A stretch of DNA of 64,000 nt from Sphingobacterium haloxyli (lineage in GTDB: Bacteria; Bacteroidota; Bacteroidia; Sphingobacteriales; Sphingobacteriaceae), in assembly GCF_002980525.1 (NCBI RefSeq), contig NZ_PVBQ01000002.1, positions 372,001 through 436,000 of the forward strand, read 5' to 3'. Position 1 is the first letter of the stretch. The number at the start of each line of letters is the position of its first letter. Below, piece by piece: positions 7,867 through 17,295 of the stretch. The position numbers were made by a program, and so were the translations under genes. The notes under the pieces are model-generated. The model searched no databases. It saw only the letters and a program-made list of their open reading frames with translations, and was not told the DNA's origin.

Positions 7867-9003
7867 TTAATTGCTGATTTTGGGATTATAAATGGCAACG
7901 CCCACTTGACTATCTGCACAGCCGTAATATAGGAGCCATTTGTCTTTGAAATAGACAAGTCCTTGGATAAATACCGTGCCGTCGGGATATTGGCCACTTT
8001 TTTCAAAAGATTCTGTCGGTACAAAGAATGGTTTGTCCAAACGTGCTATAACTTTAGAAGGGTTGTTGAGGTCAAACAAAACTTGCCCTGCCGCATAGGT
8101 ATTGGCTGTATAGTTGGTGTCTCTGCCTTCGCCACCTTTGTTTTTGCCGTTATACAGCACCAAGATGCCTTTTTCAGTTAAGAGGGCCGGAGGTCCGCAT
8201 TCCGTCATGTCGCTATCGAAATAACCTCTTCGTGGTGTGACAACGAGATCCAGATCACCTTTTTCATTTAAGGTAGGGATCCAATTGATCAGATCGTCCG
8301 ACGTGGCAATATTCATATAACGCTCGCCCCAATACATCATATACTTGCCATTGACTTTAGTGATGACCTGCTTGCCATCTTCTAATTTCGTTACGACAGA
8401 TCCCGATTTGCAGAATAGATCTTTAAATTTACCGTTATGTGCAGTCTGGAAAGCAGGACCATGCTTGGTCCAGTTCTTTAAGTCCCGGGAGGTAGCGACT
8501 GCCAAGCGGGCAACCTTCCGGTTCCATTGGGTATAGAGCATAACATACAGACCTTCCCGCGTAACAGCGATACGTGGATCTTCACATCCGCCTGGCCATT
8601 CATTTTCTTTCTGATCGTCTTCATCTGGATAAAAGACAGGTTTCTTTTCCCGCTTCATGCGTATACCATCTTTGCTTTCGGCGATGCCTAAACGCGAAGT
8701 GCGCTTGCCGATCCCGGTGCCGGACTTATCTTCACCCCGATACAACACATAGATTCGGTTGTCTTTAACGACGGCTCCCGGATTGAAAACGTCACTCGCC
8801 TCCCAAGCTACTTCTTGTTTACTCATCGGATCGAAAAAGGTGCTTGTCGGATCGGGAGAGATGACGGGGTTAGCGCCTTCCGGCCGCACGAAGGGACCTA
8901 AAGCCCAATCGGGTAAGCCTTGTTGTGCCTCTGCAAATGTTGTAATTAAAAGTAAGCAAGAAATAGCCAGTAATCTTAAAATACCGAAATGCATACTGTT
9001 CAT
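7867..9003 (-). CDS. GH130-family beta-mannoside phosphorylase/hydrolase, secreted
   Basis: A 378-residue five-bladed propeller protein of family GH130, which contains beta-mannoside phosphorylases and some exported beta-mannosidases. Motifs typical of the family are VAWEASDVFNPGAVV, VLYRGED, WPGGCEDPRI, YWGERYMNIATSDDL and ECGPPALL. The start MNSMHFGILRLLAISCLL (ATG 9003; a second in-frame ATG is at 8994) gives a cleavable signal peptide, so the enzyme works in the periplasm or outside, where a hydrolytic reaction is more plausible than phosphorolysis. It lies between the intact GH105 (31 bases upstream) and the GH105 stub. Whether it acts on mannose or another sugar in this pathway is not readable here. 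Confidence 0.85.
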   Translation of the reverse strand: MNSMHFGILRLLAISCLLLITTFAEAQQGLPDWALGPFVRPEGANPVISPDPTSTFFDPMSKQEVAWEASDVFNPGAVVKDNRIYVLYRGEDKSGTGIGKRTSRLGIAESKDGIRMKREKKPVFYPDEDDQKENEWPGGCEDPRIAVTREGLYVMLYTQWNRKVARLAVATSRDLKNWTKHGPAFQTAHNGKFKDLFCKSGSVVTKLEDGKQVITKVNGKYMMYWGERYMNIATSDDLINWIPTLNEKGDLDLVVTPRRGYFDSDMTECGPPALLTEKGILVLYNGKNKGGEGRDTNYTANTYAAGQVLFDLNNPSKVIARLDKPFFVPTESFEKSGQYPDGTVFIQGLVYFKDKWLLYYGCADSQVGVAIYNPKISN

Positions 9004-9034
9004 TTTAACCGTTACAAAACATATGCTCATAACC

Positions 9035-10141
9035 CTATTTTCCTAGGAGAGCGGCCGCGCACCAAAGATAAGGTGCTTGCCCATGCAGATCTCCAGGATT
9101 ACGCGGTCGGTCGTAATAGTACTGTTTATCGTTCTTTTTGCCCGTGCCGATGCAAACTTCGGTCACATTATTACGCTCATCGATATAGGGGATCATAGCT
9201 AGCCAAGCCTTTCGCGCAGCCGGCGCATATTCCGCAGCATCCAACCAGCCTTTCTGGACACCAATGATAAACGCATAGGTGAACATGGCTGTTCCAGAAG
9301 TTTCTGCCCAAAATGTAGGTTCATCGATCAATTGGTTCCACATGCCGCTCGGTTGTTGGTGCTCTTTCAGGCTTTTCATCATCTTCAGATAGCCTTCCAT
9401 GATGCGAGGACGATCTGGATGGTCTTCGGGCATTATGCGTAAAAGATCGGGCATGCCTACAGCCATCCAGCCATCGCCACGCGCCCAATAATACGGTACA
9501 TCAGGTGCATGATAGAATAATCCGTTCGGGCGTTGTAGTTCATCCAGGTACATAACCATTTCTTTGGCAGCACGGTCAAGGTACTTCTTGTCGCCGGTTA
9601 CTTTATAGGCCTCGCCCTGAACTACTGTAATCATGTACATATCGTCTATCCAAAGGCGGGTCTGCCAGGAATACCCTTTGTCTGCCCAGGCCTTTTCTTC
9701 TGCTTTAACATTTGCGGGAACTTCCCATTGTGTATCGGCATATTTTAAGCCTAGTTCTTTGTAGCGCTGATCCTTATTGATTTGAAATAGTTTCAGAGCA
9801 AGACTTCCGAACATATTGTAGTCCACATGGTTCATCGGCGGCAAGAGCGCCTTTTCATATGTGAAGAAAGGCTCAAATTTGTCTTCTAGCTGTTTTATAA
9901 GCTTCTTGTCGTTAACTTTCAAAGCGTAGTCTATGGCACCATTCCACGAACATACGCTTGCATAATGCATCCATTTTCCGGCGTAAAGATCATGTCGGCT
10001 GCCCACAAAATGATTGGCCAATCGTTTTCCGACTTCTTTTGGAGTGGATCCCGTTGGAAAACTTTTCAAGGGATTATCTTGAGCCGATGACAGTTGCAGG
10101 GAACAAACTGTCAAGAACAATAATAGTGATTTTCTAAACAT
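9035..10141 (-). CDS. GH105 unsaturated glycuronyl hydrolase
   Basis: Removes the 4,5-unsaturated uronic acid left at the non-reducing end by polysaccharide lyases. The 368-residue protein starts with a signal peptide ending SSA-QDN, then the (alpha/alpha)6-barrel typical of GH88/GH105: WQTRLWIDDMYMITVVQGEA (the conserved Asp region), YWARGDGWMAVGMPDLL, PSGMWNQLID, FWAETSGTAMFTYA, and a C-terminal DLHGQAPYLWCAAALL. Length is normal for the family. It stands 20 bases downstream of the sulfatase stop in the SusC operon. GH105 beside a sulfatase suggests a uronate-containing, possibly sulfated glycan (pectin rhamnogalacturonan or ulvan-like); choosing between these would be a guess. Confidence 0.93.
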   Translation of the reverse strand: MFRKSLLLFLTVCSLQLSSAQDNPLKSFPTGSTPKEVGKRLANHFVGSRHDLYAGKWMHYASVCSWNGAIDYALKVNDKKLIKQLEDKFEPFFTYEKALLPPMNHVDYNMFGSLALKLFQINKDQRYKELGLKYADTQWEVPANVKAEEKAWADKGYSWQTRLWIDDMYMITVVQGEAYKVTGDKKYLDRAAKEMVMYLDELQRPNGLFYHAPDVPYYWARGDGWMAVGMPDLLRIMPEDHPDRPRIMEGYLKMMKSLKEHQQPSGMWNQLIDEPTFWAETSGTAMFTYAFIIGVQKGWLDAAEYAPAARKAWLAMIPYIDERNNVTEVCIGTGKKNDKQYYYDRPRNPGDLHGQAPYLWCAAALLGK

Positions 10142-10161
10142 AAGATGTACGTTAGTCAGAG

Positions 10162-11565
10162 TTAAAATTTTGTGTCCATATCTATTCCGGAATCGCCTTG
10201 TTCTTTCATCCAGTTTTGCAGGCGATTTGTATATTTTGTAACTAATTTTTTATACGCAGGATCTTCTGCCAGGTTACGTAATTCGTTAGGGTCGTTTTGT
10301 AAATCGTAGAATTCAACCGCAGGTTTGTGCGCTATACGGTTTGTTAACTTTGCTGCTGCTTCATCGTGTTGCGCTTCCGCTATCCAGGTAGGCCATACCA
10401 GTGTCGGATTTTTATCGTTCATCATCCATTTTATGGAATAAGTGGCTTCTGGTAGGAGGTTTAGAATTAATTTATATTTGTTGTCTCGTACGCTCCGTAT
10501 AGGATATGCCGGACCTTCTGGAATATTGTTGTGAATACCGAAAGCAACTTCCCGATGCGGTTTTTCGGGATCCGTCAGCACCTGTTTGAAGCTCCTCCCA
10601 TCAAGACCGCCAATTGCTTTGCCTCCAGCAATATCGACAAGGGTAGGGGTGATATCCTCGTATTGTACGATCGCATCTGTTTCTGTCTTGGCGTTTACTC
10701 TTTCTGGCCATCGAACAATCATACCGCTTTTCTGCCCATAATCATACAGGCTCCATTTTCCACCGGGGAATTGTGGTCCTTGTTCGCCTAGGAAAACAAC
10801 AATCGTGTTTTTGTCTTGTCCCGTCTTCTCCAACATCGCTAAGACATCGCCCACCTGATTATCCAAACGCCTGACTTCCGCTAAGTACTTACAAAATTCG
10901 GTACGGCTTTGTTCTGTATCGACCCAGTGTGCGGGTAGTGTCAATTTCGAAGGATTAAATTCATTTGGATCTCCTACGGTCCACGGTGTGTGCGGATTGT
11001 TACTCATGATAAACAGACAGTAGGGCGAACCCTGTGTGATATAATGTCGAACACTATCTAGAAAATAGACATCCGTTGGGGATACGCAGTTTGTTTCAAA
11101 ACCGTCGATGATATCGAAGGGAAAGATGGTCTTCGGCTTGGTCATATGGTCTTTTCCTGTGAGACCTACACGATATCCCAGACCGCCAAGATAGTGCACG
11201 ATGCTTTTTAATCCTTTGTTTACGGGCTTGTGGTTCTGATAAGCACCGTGCCGAGCAGGATATAAACCCGTTAATAAGGATGCACGCGTAGGGATGCACA
11301 TCGCCTCGGAGGCAATCATCGAATTAAACTTCAGCCCTTCTGATGCCAGCCGGTCGATATGCTTCGTATCCAAATTTTTACCACCATAACAACTGAGCTG
11401 TTGCACATCCAGGTCGTCCGCCATGATGATGAGGAAGTTAGGTTTGGGGTTTTGCCGGGATTCGTTATAGTAGTCTTGTGCGAATGTTGCTTGTAGATGC
11501 AATAAATACATGAAGACGAATAATAGGCTTTGAAGCCCATTATTCGTTCTGTTAGAAATATTCAT
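10162..11565 (-). CDS. Family S1 sulfatase, secreted
   Basis: Hydrolyses sulfate esters on glycans after conversion of the active-site Cys to formylglycine. The core signature C-x-P-x-R is present as CIPTRASLLTG (Cys about residue 90 counted from ATG 11565), preceded by the metal-binding NFLIIMADDLD and followed by GLTGKDHM and FLGEQGPQFPGGKWSLYD. N-terminal signal peptide ends TFAQ. A GTG at 11577 overlaps the SusD stop codon, but ATG 11565 is preferred; the gene is tightly coupled to SusD. Sulfatases in PULs act on surface or periplasmic oligosaccharides, and require an anaerobic-type or aerobic maturase encoded elsewhere. Confidence 0.92.
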   Translation of the reverse strand: MNISNRTNNGLQSLLFVFMYLLHLQATFAQDYYNESRQNPKPNFLIIMADDLDVQQLSCYGGKNLDTKHIDRLASEGLKFNSMIASEAMCIPTRASLLTGLYPARHGAYQNHKPVNKGLKSIVHYLGGLGYRVGLTGKDHMTKPKTIFPFDIIDGFETNCVSPTDVYFLDSVRHYITQGSPYCLFIMSNNPHTPWTVGDPNEFNPSKLTLPAHWVDTEQSRTEFCKYLAEVRRLDNQVGDVLAMLEKTGQDKNTIVVFLGEQGPQFPGGKWSLYDYGQKSGMIVRWPERVNAKTETDAIVQYEDITPTLVDIAGGKAIGGLDGRSFKQVLTDPEKPHREVAFGIHNNIPEGPAYPIRSVRDNKYKLILNLLPEATYSIKWMMNDKNPTLVWPTWIAEAQHDEAAAKLTNRIAHKPAVEFYDLQNDPNELRNLAEDPAYKKLVTKYTNRLQNWMKEQGDSGIDMDTKF

Positions 11566-11576
11566 ATCATAATACA

Positions 11577-13589
11577 CTATTCTCCTGCGCTATCTTCATC
11601 GGCAACAGCTTCTTGCCACGTTTCCCACTTTGGTGTTGCTGGATCGTAACCATCGTAACCATAATTTTGTGCTAAACGTCCCCTGTTATTGGCGGTAATA
11701 GCCGAATTAGGTATTGGCCAGTGCATGTTTTTCTTGTCCATCCGATAGTGCGGGTTACTATTTCCTGGAGCATTGATCTCTATTGGGCCTTTGTTGTACA
11801 TGCTATAATGCACAATGCGCTGGTACCAATAGCTGCCTCCGCTAGCGTCGGTCCCTTGCTGCTTGTCATAAGTATCTAAACTATATGTATTCCCCCACTC
11901 GTCAGGTCTACCACTACGTGCTAAACACATAGATACGCGCTTTAATTCTACATTACGCCATTCTTCCCAATACAACTCGCGCGCGCGTTCATCCAGGATG
12001 TCACCTATCGTGACAGTGCTCGTGTACAGTTCGCTACACTGTGCTCGTTCTCTTATCACATTCAAATCATCCTTAATGGTTGGATCACTCGGGTTGATGT
12101 AGAATTTAGCTTCTGCTCGTAGGAGATAGGCTTCTGCCAAACGATAAAGATACCAATCCGCATGACCGCCGTTGGTAGCACCACGATGTCCATCTGACCC
12201 CACGATATTCGCTTCAGCAACAGGATCATCCAAATATAGCTTATAATGTGGTACATCGAACCAGCGACGGATTGTGTCGCTACATAATAGCCTCCCATTG
12301 TCATCAAAGAGGGTGAGTGGATTACCAAATTCTGACGATTCCTTGTTGTTCACTCGGTAATCTTCCATCCGAATCCAATTGCCTACTTCTGAGCTGTGCC
12401 GTAAATCCGTCTCGTCCATCGTGCCATTTACCTGCCATAAGTTGGTCATATGAAAGCGTGTCGGACGAAATGTTGCGATACCGCGTCCGAACGCGCGCAT
12501 ATAATCGTATTGAGGGTTATAGTTGGCCGTGTTACGACGGATATTCATCAGCGCCTGTCGACCGTCTTTGGCCTGCACTCTGTTGTCGAAAACGAAAGGG
12601 TATAGGATGCGCATAGTCAGTAATTTGACAAAAGATTCTGCCTCGGCTCCGCGATTGGGCATACCCATAATAAGCTCTTGGTTAGACGAGATTAGCTTAT
12701 TTTCGGATCGGTGTAAATCCCAGATGACGTTTCGCGTAATCGACCAGGTATCTGGTTCGCCACCTTCATTAAAGCTGCCAAAAGTGTTAGTCATGAGACT
12801 ATACCCGGATTGATCGATCAAGATGTCAGTTTGTTCCTTTGCTTTTTCATATTCGCCGATGGCCAAATAACACTTTGCTAGAAGCATTCGGCATGCTCCC
12901 TTATTAACCATGCCAATCAGGCCTATCTCGCTTTGCTCAGGAACCCATTCTACGGCAAATTCCATTTCACGCGTAATCATTTCCAATATGGCTTCACGTT
13001 TAGTACTCCGGTAGTTTTGTTTGGGCACCTCTAATAGCTTTGTCACAAGTGGTACATCACCGTACTGGAATACCAACGCCATATAGCGAAAGGCGCGATG
13101 GAAGTATGCCTGTCCTTTAAACCTATTTTTGGTGGTTTCATCCAACTCCTGCACGTCGTCCACGTAATGAAGTATAGTGTTTGCATTTCTAATTCCTTTG
13201 TAGGTTTCATCCCAAAAGTACCACAGGCTATTGGTTCTGTTAAGATCTTGATGCGTTCCATCGTCGCTGGTCGGTGTAAGCATATTCGCTATATCGGCGA
13301 ACATATTACGCTTGTCGGTAGCTCCGGCGACCATCAGCTCAGAAAAGATATATTCTGTTCCGAGGGAGAGCATTTCATTGTGGTCGGTTGTCCAGTACAG
13401 TTTGAGGTGACGGTCGCAGATAGCGAGTGTTGCCTCTATGCCCGACCTTGTACGAAAGGTGGTATTCGGTTCGTAAAAAGATAGTGGGTCTGGATTTAAA
13501 AAATCCCGTGAACAGCCACTACTCAATAATACACCGACGATCATCAGTACCAGTTTTCCACGATTTAAATGTGGTATTATCTTCTTCAT
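11577..13589 (-). CDS. SusD/RagB-family glycan-binding lipoprotein
   Basis: Surface lipoprotein that forms the lid of the SusC transporter and binds the incoming oligosaccharide. The N-terminus has a signal with lipobox LLSSGC, followed by SRDFLNPDPLSFYEPNTTFR, the usual SusD opening. TPR-like segments include KGQAYFHRAFRYMALVFQYG and RMLLAKCYLAIGEYEKAKEQ; the C-terminal part has RLAEAYLLRAEAKFY and ILDERARELYWEEWR, both family hallmarks. At 670 residues it is longer than typical (500-600). It follows SusC by 21 bases and overlaps the alternative GTG of the sulfatase. Confidence 0.95.
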   Translation of the reverse strand: MKKIIPHLNRGKLVLMIVGVLLSSGCSRDFLNPDPLSFYEPNTTFRTRSGIEATLAICDRHLKLYWTTDHNEMLSLGTEYIFSELMVAGATDKRNMFADIANMLTPTSDDGTHQDLNRTNSLWYFWDETYKGIRNANTILHYVDDVQELDETTKNRFKGQAYFHRAFRYMALVFQYGDVPLVTKLLEVPKQNYRSTKREAILEMITREMEFAVEWVPEQSEIGLIGMVNKGACRMLLAKCYLAIGEYEKAKEQTDILIDQSGYSLMTNTFGSFNEGGEPDTWSITRNVIWDLHRSENKLISSNQELIMGMPNRGAEAESFVKLLTMRILYPFVFDNRVQAKDGRQALMNIRRNTANYNPQYDYMRAFGRGIATFRPTRFHMTNLWQVNGTMDETDLRHSSEVGNWIRMEDYRVNNKESSEFGNPLTLFDDNGRLLCSDTIRRWFDVPHYKLYLDDPVAEANIVGSDGHRGATNGGHADWYLYRLAEAYLLRAEAKFYINPSDPTIKDDLNVIRERAQCSELYTSTVTIGDILDERARELYWEEWRNVELKRVSMCLARSGRPDEWGNTYSLDTYDKQQGTDASGGSYWYQRIVHYSMYNKGPIEINAPGNSNPHYRMDKKNMHWPIPNSAITANNRGRLAQNYGYDGYDPATPKWETWQEAVADEDSAGE

Positions 13590-13610
13590 ATCTTTTAGTT
13601 TCTAAATCAC

Positions 13611-16600
13611 CTAAAAAGTTAAGTTCAATCCTAGAGTAAATGTGCGGGATGCCCAACCTCCGGTTTCGGGATCACCATAAATCCATTGCTGTGCCCAAGT
13701 AGCTGTGTTCCGTACCGCGCCGAACGCCCTAACACGGTTTAGATTATACATAGATGTCCAGCGTTGAGGTAGTGTGTAACCTACAGAAATATTGTCTAGC
13801 CGGATAAATGAGCGATTGTACAATTTTTGTGCGCCCGCTGCGCCAACCGGCCCCGAGGCTTCGATCCGTCCAAACTCATTTGTAGGATTATCGGGTGTCC
13901 AATACTCTTTGGCAGGCCGATTGGCTAGCGCGTATTGCATATGGCCACCGTCATCGTCATTGTTTAAGTAATTTCCAGACAGACTTTTATGTCCCATATA
14001 CGAATATAATTGAAACGAAAAGGAGAGATCTTTCCATAGCGTGAATTCGTTTCGCAAAGACCAATGATATGGTGGTGTGGCTTCTCCAAGGAATTCTTTA
14101 TCTCTGTCGTTATAAACGTGGGTTACGGAACCGTCTTCACCAATAACATCGTCGTCTGTATAGCTATTAGACACCTTTGGGTCACCTGGTTTTTGGCCAT
14201 AACGTGCTGCCTCCTCTATTTCATGTGCCTGCCAGATGCCGGTGACCCGATAGTTCCAAATAGTGCTGATTGGTTGTCCAATAAACCAACCATTTGTAAT
14301 ATCATCCTGTTCTTCACGACCTATCACATTGCCATCTGCGTCGAGTACATCCACATAGTCGTAATACAGATGTTTGATTCTGTTCTTATTGTAAGAAAAC
14401 CCAACGGTGGTAGCCCATCTGAAATTTTCCCGATCGATATTGACAGTATTTAGGGCTAATTCTACCCCACTGTTGTTCACCTGTCCGAGATTCGTGGTGA
14501 TCGAGCCGAAACCAGAGAAGCCTGGAAGACGCTGTCCCATAATCATGTCGTGTGTTTGCATAGTATAATATTCGAGCGTACCCGATATACGGTCGTTAAG
14601 AAAACCAAAATCTAAGCCGATATTCCATGCGGACGTTTTCTCCCATTCTAGGTTCGGGTTAGCCAGTCTGTCCATCATCAAATAGCGGTATAATTCCAGT
14701 TGTCCTGAGGCGTTTAGATAGCCTTGCATTTTGCCCCCCCCTCGGGAAAGATTTGCTAAGGCAAGATACGGTGAACCCAACGATCGGTTACCGTTCTTAC
14801 CGTACGAAACGCGCAGTTTACCTGAGTTCATGATATGTTTCCATTTTTGGAAAAAAGTTTCATTAGAAAAAGTCCAGGCACCTGCTAAGGAAGGGAATAT
14901 ACCGTAGGGTTCGGAAGACCCGAATGCAGAGTAGCCATCTCGTCGGATTGTCGCTGTCAGCATGTACCGCTCGTCATAATTATAGAATAAACGAGCCATA
15001 AGCGCATCGGCAGTTTCGTGGGTATCGTTGCTAAAATAGTTACTGTCTTCTTTATTCCCAAAACCCACACCATGAAAACCCAAAGCGTCGGAAGGCAGGA
15101 TATTTCTTGCTTCAATACGTTCTGACCAATAACGAAGCTGTTCCGCTTCTTGAACAAGTGTTACATTAAAACGGTGCTTCTCTGCAAAGGTTTGTTCCCA
15201 AGTGATTGTGTTATTCAACGACCAGTCAAAGCGTTTAGCTTGTTCGCGATTCGCGCCACGTGTTTTAGGGTCCGACCCAGGTAGGTCCGCCGACATAAAG
15301 TAGCGATCATAAAAAAACTGATAGCGCGGCGCGGCATTGAAAGCATAAGTAATGTTAAATGGTAATTTGATTCTTGCCTGCAATATCGTATTGAAGACCG
15401 TAAATCCTTTGTCTAGTTCCAAAAACTGCCGTTGAAAATCGTAATTATAACCCCGTTGACTGAATTCAGAACTTAAAGGAAATTGTACCGGATTGCCCAT
15501 TTCGTCGGCATAGTCGGCAAATGGACTATTGCGCATCATCTGGTCCATGTCAATGTCGACATTCCCATCAGATCGATCTTGAAAGTTTACATTGGCACCA
15601 AGTTCGAACCAGTCCGTCACATTAAAGTTGACCTTCATGTTGGAGCGTATTGCTCGGTAGTTGTCACTGACTACAGCCCCTTGATTTTTTAGATAGCCCA
15701 TGGAGAAATAATAGTTGGCGCGGTCGCTGGCTCCACTGACACTTGCATTATAATCCTGATCAAATCCTGTTCGGAATGTCTTGTCGGTCCAATCGACCAC
15801 CTTGCCGTTGATAAAGTTTTGTAGCGCATTGCCTGTTAAGCCCAATCTACGGGCCCAGATGCTTAAATCGGATTCTCCCTCATCATTGGTGCTGTATGTC
15901 CGCCAGCTATCCAGCGATATAGCGGATGGCAATTGGTCGGGACGCATAAAAAAGCCTGGTTGATCGGCAAATCCCCCCGTTTGGTAGGCTTCGTATTCTC
16001 CGGTTTCTGGATTGACACCATATGTGTTCTTTGTGAGCCAATCTTGCCGATGCTGGAGATAAGCATCAGTGTCCCACCTTTTACGATAATTGGCAGGTCC
16101 TGTGGCACCGAAATTAGCGGTAAAATTGACAACGGGCTTTCCGATTTTACCGGTTTTTGTCGAAATAATAATCACGCCGTTAGCCGCCTTTGATCCATAT
16201 ACAGCAGCAGCAGACGCATCTTTCAAAACATCAATTTGCTCAATGTCGTCGGGATTGATTTCGGATAGTTCTCCATAAAAGAACATGCCGTCTAGGACAA
16301 TCAGCGGGCTGTTGTGGTTGCCATCCGTATACACGGAACGCTGACCGCGTATTTGCAAGGAACCGCCTCCTTTCGCAGACGGACTAAATCCGACATTTAA
16401 ACCTGGGGTACCTCGTAAGATATCTTGCACGGTTCTCGGATTTTCGTTGGCAATCCGATCGGGATTGACGGAAATGACAGAACCCGTCAAATCCTTTTTC
16501 TGCATGGTACCATAGCCGACAACAACGACTTCTTCTAGTGCATCAGTACCACTGGACAATGAAACATTGATAACGTTTCGGGTACCAATTTGCAACTCCT

Positions 16601-16889
16601 TTGTTTCATACCCAATGAGCGTCACGACTAAGGTCTGGGCGGTGTTAGGAACAGATAAGGTGTACTCTCCTTGTTCATCAGAAGCCGTACTGATGGATGT
16701 TCCTTTAACCATGATGGTGGCACCAACCAAAGGAGTACCATCTGCGTCGGTTATTTTTCCTCGCAGTTCTTTAGTTTGCACGTGCAGCGCTTCCATTTTT
16801 ATGGTTGGATTAGCTGCCATGACAGGATTCGGATTGCCTACAGCTATCAAACAAAATAGGCAACTAGCCGATATCCACTTCGGTTTCAT
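13611..16889 (-). CDS. SusC/RagA TonB-dependent outer-membrane transporter
   Basis: Outer-membrane beta-barrel that imports oligosaccharides with energy from TonB. From ATG 16889 (MKPKWISASCLFCLIAVG) it carries a signal peptide, a carboxypeptidase-D-like domain (GKITDADGTPLVGATIMVKG), the TonB-box region EEVVVVGYGTMQKKDLTGSV, a plug domain (SPLIVLDGMFF, IEQIDVLKDASAAAVYGSKA) and a 22-strand barrel ending WASRTFTLGLNLTF. There is no STN domain, as expected for a transporter regulated by an HTCS rather than by sigma/anti-sigma. It heads the operon SusC-SusD-sulfatase-GH105-GH130-GH105 stub. A minus-strand copy of the 21-bp direct repeat lies 140-168 bases upstream. Confidence 0.96.
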   Translation of the reverse strand: MKPKWISASCLFCLIAVGNPNPVMAANPTIKMEALHVQTKELRGKITDADGTPLVGATIMVKGTSISTASDEQGEYTLSVPNTAQTLVVTLIGYETKELQIGTRNVINVSLSSGTDALEEVVVVGYGTMQKKDLTGSVISVNPDRIANENPRTVQDILRGTPGLNVGFSPSAKGGGSLQIRGQRSVYTDGNHNSPLIVLDGMFFYGELSEINPDDIEQIDVLKDASAAAVYGSKAANGVIIISTKTGKIGKPVVNFTANFGATGPANYRKRWDTDAYLQHRQDWLTKNTYGVNPETGEYEAYQTGGFADQPGFFMRPDQLPSAISLDSWRTYSTNDEGESDLSIWARRLGLTGNALQNFINGKVVDWTDKTFRTGFDQDYNASVSGASDRANYYFSMGYLKNQGAVVSDNYRAIRSNMKVNFNVTDWFELGANVNFQDRSDGNVDIDMDQMMRNSPFADYADEMGNPVQFPLSSEFSQRGYNYDFQRQFLELDKGFTVFNTILQARIKLPFNITYAFNAAPRYQFFYDRYFMSADLPGSDPKTRGANREQAKRFDWSLNNTITWEQTFAEKHRFNVTLVQEAEQLRYWSERIEARNILPSDALGFHGVGFGNKEDSNYFSNDTHETADALMARLFYNYDERYMLTATIRRDGYSAFGSSEPYGIFPSLAGAWTFSNETFFQKWKHIMNSGKLRVSYGKNGNRSLGSPYLALANLSRGGGKMQGYLNASGQLELYRYLMMDRLANPNLEWEKTSAWNIGLDFGFLNDRISGTLEYYTMQTHDMIMGQRLPGFSGFGSITTNLGQVNNSGVELALNTVNIDRENFRWATTVGFSYNKNRIKHLYYDYVDVLDADGNVIGREEQDDITNGWFIGQPISTIWNYRVTGIWQAHEIEEAARYGQKPGDPKVSNSYTDDDVIGEDGSVTHVYNDRDKEFLGEATPPYHWSLRNEFTLWKDLSFSFQLYSYMGHKSLSGNYLNNDDDGGHMQYALANRPAKEYWTPDNPTNEFGRIEASGPVGAAGAQKLYNRSFIRLDNISVGYTLPQRWTSMYNLNRVRAFGAVRNTATWAQQWIYGDPETGGWASRTFTLGLNLTF

Positions 16890-16957
16890 GAAGATTAAAT
16901 GACGATTGGTTTTATAAAGAATTAGCATAAAAACTTAATTTAGTTACGTAGTCAAAC

Positions 16958-16984
16958 TGTTTATAATGGTTCCTTAATGGAAAC
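16958..16984 (-). promoter_or_regulatory. Conserved leader hairpin plus CATTATAAACA element, SusC operon
   Basis: Read on the minus strand, a small stem (GTTTCC, loop ATTAA, GGAAC) is followed directly by CATTATAAACA. The same layout precedes the GH43 gene at 23396 (23331-23360) and, more loosely, the SusC at 44339 (44193-44222). It lies about 75 bases upstream of the SusC start and about 90 bases downstream of the candidate operator. It may mark the transcription start or a 5'-UTR control element. Confidence 0.4.
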
Positions 16985-17028
16985 TTAACACACAAAGTTT
17001 GTGAATATCCGTTTGTAGAAATTGCGTA

Positions 17029-17057
17029 ATCGTATCAATAAATTGCTGTTTTGTCTC
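17029..17057 (-). promoter_or_regulatory. Candidate HTCS operator, site 2 (SusC operon)
   Basis: On the minus strand GAGACAAA begins at 17057 and GATACGAT begins exactly 21 bases later at 17036. A TATAAAC element follows 92 bases from the start of the site, close to the 90-base offset seen upstream of the SusC at 44339. The gene-free stretch 16890-17295 holds this site, the leader element, a short inverted repeat CACAAA-G-TTTGTG at 16991-17003, and the divergent site at 17101. Confidence 0.55.
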
Positions 17058-17100
17058 AATCTGTTTTAGAATAGCGTCCGTGGTTCATGGTCAGCGTAGT

Positions 17101-17142
17101 GATACAAAACGACGTTTTTTTGAGTCAAACTGGATACTTTTT
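17101..17142 (+). promoter_or_regulatory. Candidate HTCS operator, site 3 (thioredoxin cluster)
   Basis: GATACAAA at 17101 and GAGTCAAA at 17122 form a direct repeat with 21-bp pitch. The 42 bases match 23246-23287 with only four differences, far beyond chance for non-coding DNA. TATAAAC follows at 17209-17215, 108 bases from the start of the site, against 107 bases at the 23246 copy. Orientation points to the plus-strand gene at 17296. Confidence 0.65.
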
Positions 17143-17295
17143 TTGTAAAATAATACGTTTATTTGTTTGACAGGTCGTCATAAGTATGTCTTTTGTGCAC
17201 TTTACATTTATAAACTTAATAAACGAAGAATACAACTGTCTATTCGAAGTTTCTATTACATAACAACGTTCTAGTTTCATTTTGTCTTCGCTGCT

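Noticed and set aside
7476..8024. Longer version of the GH105 stub starting at 8024
   Set aside because: The extra 64 codons overlap the GH130 gene, while ATG 7832 begins a proper signal peptide that aligns with the intact GH105.
13098..13484. 128-codon plus-strand frame antisense to SusD
   Set aside because: Shadow of the SusD coding frame on the opposite strand, without start signals or recognisable domain.
16991..17003. CACAAA-G-TTTGTG inverted repeat between SusC and the thioredoxin gene
   Set aside because: Six-base arms only and no second copy in the window; chance cannot be excluded.
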